Origin: [Eubacterium] saphenum | Lineage (GTDB): Bacteria; Bacillota; Clostridia; Oscillospirales; Ruminococcaceae | Length of the DNA stretch: 7,196 nucleotides | Assembly (NCBI GenBank): GCA_004554555.1 | Contig: SFLN01000098.1 | Location: forward strand, 1 to 7,196 | Reading direction: 5' to 3' | Shown: piece after piece, positions 7,108 through 7,196 of the stretch | Layout of the letters: each line of letters begins with the position of its first letter | Position numbering within the stretch: the stretch's first letter is position 1 | The notes under the pieces: model-generated | The model's input: the letters and a program-made list of their open reading frames with translations, nothing else | Told to the model about the DNA's origin: nothing | Databases searched by the model: none | Position numbers and translations under genes: made by a program

Positions 7108-7196
7108 TCAAATTTTAATTATCAGCCTGTTGAAGCCGAGAACGCTTGAATACTCAACGCTTTTCGAGATAGACTTAACCACCTCGATATCCGAGG
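7108..7196 (-). CDS. C-terminal end of an upstream protein, possibly an RsbW/SpoIIAB-like ATP-binding (anti-sigma kinase) domain; 5' part outside the window
   Basis: An open minus-strand frame enters from the window edge and ends at TGA (7110..7108) after 28 codons. The visible tail reads roughly DIEVVKSISKSVEYS, then SVLGFNRLIIKI. The pattern of a VVK helix, a VEYS strand, then a Gly-x-Asn followed by a short hydrophobic strand ending near a Lys resembles the end of HATPase_c_2 domains in anti-sigma-factor serine kinases. That assignment comes from pattern memory on very few residues and is weak; a STAS-domain end is an alternative. The frame is preferred over the other two because it ends just before the NRPS ribosome site, leaving a 15-nt gap, and has protein-like composition. 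The spacing suggests one transcript with the NRPS gene. Confidence 0.55.
   Translation of the reverse strand, partial: SDIEVVKSISKSVEYSSVLGFNRLIIKI

Overview
The window is almost entirely one very large minus-strand gene, a two-module nonribosomal peptide synthetase (NRPS). It starts at an ATG at 7092..7090 and stays open for 2364 codons to the first base of the window, where it is cut off. I read its codons across the whole length and found no frameshift or internal stop. The domain order, from the N-terminus, is C1-A1-T1-C2-A2-T2-R: condensation, adenylation and carrier domains twice, then a terminal NAD(P)H-dependent thioester reductase. There is no epimerase, methyltransferase or thioesterase. 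The only other gene visible is the last 28 codons of a protein at 7108..7196, on the same strand and 15 nt upstream of the NRPS, so the two are probably co-transcribed.

By position, going down the minus strand: upstream gene tail 7196-7108; Shine-Dalgarno 7106-7099; C1 about 7071-5803; A1 5802-4348; T1 4311-4093; C2 4029-2749; A2 2748-1279; T2 1251-1033; R 930-1 (incomplete). There is no gene-free stretch over 300 bases, and I see no RNA gene, mobile element, CRISPR array, terminator or promoter.

How it should work: A1 and A2 each activate an amino acid and load it on the phosphopantetheine arms at Ser964 and Ser1982. C1, at the very N-terminus, most likely acylates the first residue, C2 makes the peptide bond, and R releases the chain reductively. 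The expected product is therefore an N-acylated dipeptide aldehyde (or alcohol after a second reduction). Aldehydes of this kind are typically covalent inhibitors of cysteine, serine or threonine proteases. The pocket residues of A2 read DMKNLGTVS(K); the Lys at the position equivalent to GrsA 239 suggests an acidic substrate such as Glu. The A1 pocket, DAMFSGIIC(K), looks hydrophobic.

The organism is probably an anaerobic Clostridia member (Bacillota; Ruminococcus/Oscillospiraceae/Lachnospiraceae-like). This rests on the strong AGAGGTG ribosome site, the Lys/Glu/Asp/Phe-rich protein, roughly balanced base composition, and an architecture known from gut Clostridia NRPS clusters (the ruminopeptin and pyrazinone/dipeptide-aldehyde families). 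The taxonomic call is inference.
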